From NCBI GenBank assembly GCA_017553575.1, contig JAFZKQ010000070.1, forward strand, positions 1-33,714: 33,714 bases of DNA, written 5' to 3'. The DNA comes from Paludibacteraceae bacterium. Its GTDB lineage: Bacteria; Bacteroidota; Bacteroidia; Bacteroidales; Paludibacteraceae. Numbering within the stretch: the stretch's first letter is position 1; the number at the start of each line of letters is the position of its first letter. A program made the translations under genes and the position numbers. Below are positions 30,086 to 33,714 of the stretch, piece by piece. The notes beneath the pieces were generated by a model. That model was not told the DNA's origin, did no database searches, and saw nothing but the letters and a program-made list of their open reading frames with translations.

Positions 30086-30291
30086 TATCCATACTCTCCG
30101 TGCCATTTGTTCCCTCCTATGAGAATAGCAAATTATTATGCAACGGAAACATAATGTTTTTAAAACATAACAACAAGATTCAAAAGGAAAATTTCTGTCA
30201 CTCTGGAACTTATAGCCAACTGAGGGTCTTTTCCAAAGCACAATCGTGCCAAAAGTCACGCACCACACAATCGATTTTCATAGAAAAACAT

Positions 30292-30323
30292 AAAAAAAAC
30301 GACGGAGAATCAATCCCCGCCGT
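30292..30323 (-). terminator. Terminator of the C1 peptidase gene
   Basis: ACGACGGAGA (30299-30308) pairs with TCCCCGCCGT (30314-30323) with two mismatches and a 5-base loop. On the minus strand it is followed by a run of T (complement of 30292-30298). It lies 26 bases past the stop codon. Confidence 0.72.
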
Positions 30324-30349
30324 TGCCTATTTATCGAAAAAAGGAACCC

Positions 30350-32056
30350 CTACTCCTCTTCCGACTCACAATAATAAACAGTAACCTCGATAACCGAGTC
30401 GCTACCTCCTATTTCGCCATCCTCCACGACGATACGGCCTTCGTATCCAGTTGAAGTGACGAACTCATATTCAGAGCCCTTCTCCAACGTTTCGACATTG
30501 GCCTCGTTGCCATTTTCAGAGACATAGGAATTTCTACACTTGCTGGCAGAGATAAATTTTGAGCCCGTAAAGACAATCTCCACATTATCCAAGCACTCCT
30601 CATCATCTTCAAGCGAATAAGCCTCTTGGTCACAAATGGAGAGGTAGGATGGCTCGTCAGAGTCTGGGCCACCCAAAACGACCGTAAAGGACTCATAATC
30701 GCCCTCTTCTTCCTCTTCTTCTTCCTCTTCAGAATCCTCATCGTCGCCAAACAGATCATCGTCATCTTCCTCATCGGAATCCTCACCGCCTAACCATATA
30801 GCTTCCACACTGTCGATGAAATCGGCCTCGTCATCGTCCATATCGTCGGCACCTGCAATTTCACGCATCTGTTGAAGGATCGTAGCGAGAGCCTCGCCAG
30901 ACAAGTATTCACCGAAAAGATCAACACTCTCTTGAATGATGTCGCTGTTCTCCTCTATAACCTCAGAAGCATATTCAAAGATACCCGCAGGATCCAAATC
31001 GTCGTAGCCAAAAATCTGGAAAGCTTCGCCAATGTGGTCAATAGCCACTTCCCGCTCCTCGTCCGCAAGTTCGCCATCCATAAGGGCGGCGGCAGTGAAC
31101 AAGATGCCTAAACGGTGAGGGAAAGGATAATCGCCCATACTATCGATCATCGCCTCCCATGTCTCCTCGTCCATGTTGGCAAATTCCTCGTTCAAATCGG
31201 TCAAAACCGACTCGTCGTCATACAACCAAGTGTCCTCATTTCCTTCCACCTCTTCCGCATCACGAATAATCCACGAGTCACCTTTGTTGTAGTTCTTGTT
31301 CATCATATAATCGTAGGAAATGTAGCAGTAGCCATGGTCGCCCCATCTCTCTCCCCACGAGTTACGGACAATGAAAACCCTATCCACATCGGAATACCCC
31401 ACACACAACATGGCGTGGCTTGCATGCGACCCACGAGAGGCCTCATTACTCGACGGATTGGGAACAAAGCCTCTCCTCCGTTGCTTGTCGAACGAATTGA
31501 AGAGGGAAATACCGAATATGATTGGGAAGCCTTCAGCCAAAGCGCTCTTCCAAGCCTGCAACGTGGTCGGGATATGCTCCGCCTCGGTGATTTTGTGTTC
31601 ACTGGCCTCCTCAAAGGCTTCGTCGCTAGGTTTTTGGAAAACAACTGATTTATTTTCCGAGTAGGGCCATGTGTATTCCGAGCATGCGCCCACCTCCTCC
31701 AACAATTCGATGGCGTCACAGATAAACGAACCAGAATCCTTCCTTTCATTGCCCCGCTTAGCACGCGCACCATAGTAGATGAAGAGGCGGCTCACATCGT
31801 AATCATCCTCCAACCCTTGATTCTTTTTGACCAAATACTCATAAGCGCCAGCCACCGCATTTGCCGTACAGCTTCCTACTTGTCCCTGGTCTTCCACAGC
31901 CGTCATATAAGGACGCAAATCCACCTTCCTAGGCAACTGACTTGCAGTATAGCGAGATGAACTATAGCTCTTTACGTCGGAACGCGGAGCACTATAAATA
32001 TAACCGGAAATTTCGCGCTCTTTTCCATCGGCGCGTTTAATCTTAAAATCAGACAT
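30350..32056 (-). CDS. Papain-family (C1) cysteine protease fused to a TerB-like domain
   Basis: The 568-residue protein has no signal peptide, so it should be cytoplasmic. The C1A peptidase domain (about 40-265) has all key residues: Q57, C63 in GQVGSCTA, H214 in SHAMLCVGYS and N232 in RNSWGERWG. Residues about 314-422 resemble a TerB domain: LFTAAALMDGELADEERE and then REIAGADDMDDDEADFI, the two helical acidic motifs. A long acidic run (424-455, almost all Asp/Glu) and a beta-rich C-terminal domain (456-563) of unknown type follow. TerB is a core module of Ter stress systems, and a Ter-type island lies 13.5 kb away on the same strand. It is likely a single-gene unit with a -7 box at 32136-32143. 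Confidence 0.88.
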   Translation of the reverse strand: MSDFKIKRADGKEREISGYIYSAPRSDVKSYSSSRYTASQLPRKVDLRPYMTAVEDQGQVGSCTANAVAGAYEYLVKKNQGLEDDYDVSRLFIYYGARAKRGNERKDSGSFICDAIELLEEVGACSEYTWPYSENKSVVFQKPSDEAFEEASEHKITEAEHIPTTLQAWKSALAEGFPIIFGISLFNSFDKQRRRGFVPNPSSNEASRGSHASHAMLCVGYSDVDRVFIVRNSWGERWGDHGYCYISYDYMMNKNYNKGDSWIIRDAEEVEGNEDTWLYDDESVLTDLNEEFANMDEETWEAMIDSMGDYPFPHRLGILFTAAALMDGELADEEREVAIDHIGEAFQIFGYDDLDPAGIFEYASEVIEENSDIIQESVDLFGEYLSGEALATILQQMREIAGADDMDDDEADFIDSVEAIWLGGEDSDEEDDDDLFGDDEDSEEEEEEEEEGDYESFTVVLGGPDSDEPSYLSICDQEAYSLEDDEECLDNVEIVFTGSKFISASKCRNSYVSENGNEANVETLEKGSEYEFVTSTGYEGRIVVEDGEIGGSDSVIEVTVYYCESEEE

Positions 32057-32135
32057 TTTTTACAGCTTTTCGTTAAATATACCTATCACCCTTTCTTTCA
32101 CGTTTCAAGTTTAGTCCGTGTGATTAAATGTATAA

Positions 32136-32143
32136 CAAAAGTA
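32136..32143 (-). promoter_or_regulatory. -7 promoter box for the C1 peptidase gene
   Basis: The minus strand reads TACTTTTG, a TAnnTTTG match, with a predicted start near 32129 and a leader of about 73 bases. No -33 TTTG was found. Confidence 0.38.
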
Positions 32144-32285
32144 AAAAAACAGCCGAAATAATCCTACAACATCCGCCATGATTTCTTTGAATCTACAAAA
32201 ATCGCTCTTTAATTAGACAAGAGCCTCACTATTTCACGCACCAACAGCACGATCCCCTCGTCGCTGAAAAACAGATTCAGGACTT

Positions 32286-33095
32286 CTATCTTTCAAACAG
32301 ATGTATATTTTTTTTCTTCCATTCCAAATAACCCTTCCTTCTACGAGGATGAGGATTTTCATCCCTCACCACTACTTTTATCACATGAATCGTATCGGCT
32401 TGAGGATTGTATTCCTCCACCTCTAGTGGGAAAATATAGTAAGACTCCATATAGAGGTTGGTAAATTCGCCACAAAAGAGTTCCCATTCATCATCTTTCT
32501 GCTTCAAACTCCTTATGGGATAACACCTCTTATCATCCATTATTATCTCATCTACCGATAAAAGCATATATTCCCTCTTATCCATTGATTTCCTCTTAAC
32601 TGAATCCTTTTTAAAATACAAAAGGGCAAGGGCTATCCGTTCATAATTACTTTGTTCCTTTTCATCTTCCCATAGCTTTTCAATGGAGCATCTGCTCTTA
32701 ATAACCCCCTTCTCCACAAACGTCAAAACGGGCTCGTCCAAAGGCTCGTCCAAATTCGTCTTCAACTTGCCCAAATCTCTGGGAAAGACCTTCTTATCAA
32801 AACGTGGAGAATATTTTGTCGTATCGCTACACTCGTAGTATTCAAGTTTTCCACCCTTACTTTCAGCCTTGTACATTTTCAAACCGACAAACGAACCATT
32901 GGCATACAGTTCTTGATTCGTCACCACAAGATGTCTACTCCTATCGCGAAAAGAGAATATAAGCAAGGAATCATAAGTGGTCCCCAAGGCTTTGGCAATA
33001 CCCTCTGTCTGCGCCGACACCTTCTCGTAAAACGTCTCAGCATGGGCAAAGAAGGCCACAAGGGAGAAGAGAAAACAAAGAATAAATCGCATCAT
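32286..33095 (-). CDS. Exported protein of unknown function, paralog of the next gene
   Basis: The 269-residue product begins with a cleavable signal peptide (MMRFILCFLFSLVAFF, then Ala-His-Ala-Glu near residue 19). I recognise no family. The C-terminal half aligns with the 33204-33714 protein: FVEKGVIKS against FIEKGVVKS, WELFCGEFTNL against WGLFQGEFSNL, DTIHVI in both, and a final WKKK region. So the two genes are tandem paralogs, 108 bases apart on the same strand. The mature protein is highly charged and has few Cys residues. The start could be either of the two adjacent Met codons. Confidence 0.75.
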   Translation of the reverse strand: MMRFILCFLFSLVAFFAHAETFYEKVSAQTEGIAKALGTTYDSLLIFSFRDRSRHLVVTNQELYANGSFVGLKMYKAESKGGKLEYYECSDTTKYSPRFDKKVFPRDLGKLKTNLDEPLDEPVLTFVEKGVIKSRCSIEKLWEDEKEQSNYERIALALLYFKKDSVKRKSMDKREYMLLSVDEIIMDDKRCYPIRSLKQKDDEWELFCGEFTNLYMESYYIFPLEVEEYNPQADTIHVIKVVVRDENPHPRRRKGYLEWKKKNIHLFER

Positions 33096-33203
33096 AAGAC
33101 TATAGTTTTAATAATCATAAAAAATACACAAACACATACAGTTCAACAACTTAAAAAGCAGTACACGCCACCTTCATTTCCTCATCTAAATGAAGCCGCC
33201 ACC

Positions 33204-33714
33204 TTAACGAATCTGGAGATGTCCGAAATGTTTCTTTTCTTTCCGATACCTTTTCCACATCTGTTTTTTCCATTGTTCTTGTCCCTTTTCATCCATCAAA
33301 CAAGGCCGACTATTTATGACATGGATTGTATCCAAGCCAAGGCAATACTCCTCCTCTATAGAAAGTTCATAGATGCGCCCCTCCTCTATGGAGAGATTGG
33401 AAAACTCACCCTGGAAAAGTCCCCACGTCTCCTTCCCTGTTTTCGCCATGTCTTTACTTATCACAGGATAACCTGATTTCCATTCTGACTTCTTCTCTGC
33501 CACTAGATAGAGCACATGCTGGTCGGAGCAATCGACTTGAAGCAAGATGGATAAAACGGCATTCCGATAATTATCTTTTGATGTAGGACGATGATAATTC
33601 GGATAGGTAGAATCAGGATAGACATAGATGGATTTCACAACCCCTTTCTCTATAAATGCCGCAACCATATTCTTGGTATTTGAGTTTTTCCCTTCATCAT
33701 AATTCGATGGAACC
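33204..33714 (-). CDS. Protein of unknown function, paralog of the 32286-33095 gene (5' end beyond window)
   Basis: The frame runs in from the right edge without a start: upstream of the internal Met at 33668 it stays open to 33714 (reading Pro-Ser-Asn-Tyr-Asp-Glu-Gly-Lys). So the gene is cut by the window, and a start at 33668 would be wrong. The visible 169 residues match the C-terminal half of the 32286-33095 protein, with shared EKGVxKS, GEFxNL, DTIHVI and a Trp-Lys-Lys end. By that comparison about 100 N-terminal residues, including a signal peptide, are missing from view. Function unknown. The pair suggests a locally expanded family of exported proteins. Confidence 0.75.
   Translation of the reverse strand, partial: VPSNYDEGKNSNTKNMVAAFIEKGVVKSIYVYPDSTYPNYHRPTSKDNYRNAVLSILLQVDCSDQHVLYLVAEKKSEWKSGYPVISKDMAKTGKETWGLFQGEFSNLSIEEGRIYELSIEEEYCLGLDTIHVINSRPCLMDEKGQEQWKKQMWKRYRKEKKHFGHLQIR

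Larger units (their letters stand above)
30016..30349. other. Gene-free region between convergent M16 and C1 peptidase genes
   Basis: This 334-base gap lies between two convergent genes. It contains a hairpin for the M16 gene at 30046-30081 and one for the C1 peptidase gene at 30292-30323. Between them (30086-30291) I see no coding frame, promoter or repeat that I can support. Confidence 0.5.

Noticed and set aside
1-33714. CRISPR array, insertion sequence, prophage or integrative element
   Set aside because: I found no regularly spaced repeats, transposase, integrase or mobilisation genes, and no flanking tRNA. The island looks resident rather than recently acquired.

Overview
The window looks like chromosomal DNA from a member of the Bacteroidota, most likely the order Bacteroidales. 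The signs are Bacteroidota-type promoters (TTTG at -33, 19 bases, TAnnTTTG at -7), which occur upstream of several genes. Shine-Dalgarno sites are mostly weak or absent. There are many lipoproteins with a lipobox followed by Ser/Lys/Asp, and a DUF4293-type membrane protein. I see no tRNA, rRNA, CRISPR array, insertion sequence or phage gene. The genus cannot be set from this sequence alone.

Layout. Bases 1-1121 hold two exported proteins of unknown function; the first is cut by the window edge. Bases 1259-4156 hold a divergent pair, an M13 (PepO-like) metallopeptidase lipoprotein and a metallo-beta-lactamase-fold hydrolase, whose promoters interlock. Bases 4253-5866 hold a two-gene unit of exported lipoproteins, a nucleoside hydrolase and an FMN-binding split-barrel protein. 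Bases 5923-8760 encode a Ca2+-transporting P-type ATPase with its own promoter.

The most interesting part is 8829-16818, nine genes on the minus strand that form a Ter-type stress-signalling island. In transcription order they are three TerD-family proteins, two TerY-like VWA proteins, an AIM24-family protein, a PP2C phosphatase with an Ig-like N-terminal region, an atypical Ser/Thr kinase with a zinc ribbon and a possible FHA-like tail, and a GYF_2-PrsW intramembrane protease. A strong hairpin between the two VWA genes splits it into two halves. The likely logic, which is inference, is Ca2+ sensing by TerD, a reversible phosphorylation switch by kinase and phosphatase, VWA scaffolds, and a membrane-protease output. 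The adjacent Ca2+ pump fits a calcium theme. A second Ter link lies 13.5 kb away at 30350-32056: a cytoplasmic papain-like protease fused to a TerB-like helical domain.

The rest is mostly housekeeping: a GNAT acetyltransferase and DUF4293 protein (17113-18100), an aspartate-type aminotransferase (18375-19571), a small NifX-like protein (19731-20054), alanyl-tRNA synthetase (20428-23046), a YghZ-like aldo/keto reductase (23365-24408), tandemly duplicated lipoproteins (24477-26022), UMP kinase pyrH (26229-26942) and an M16 peptidase (27193-30015). The right edge holds two paralogous proteins of unknown function; the second is cut by the window end.
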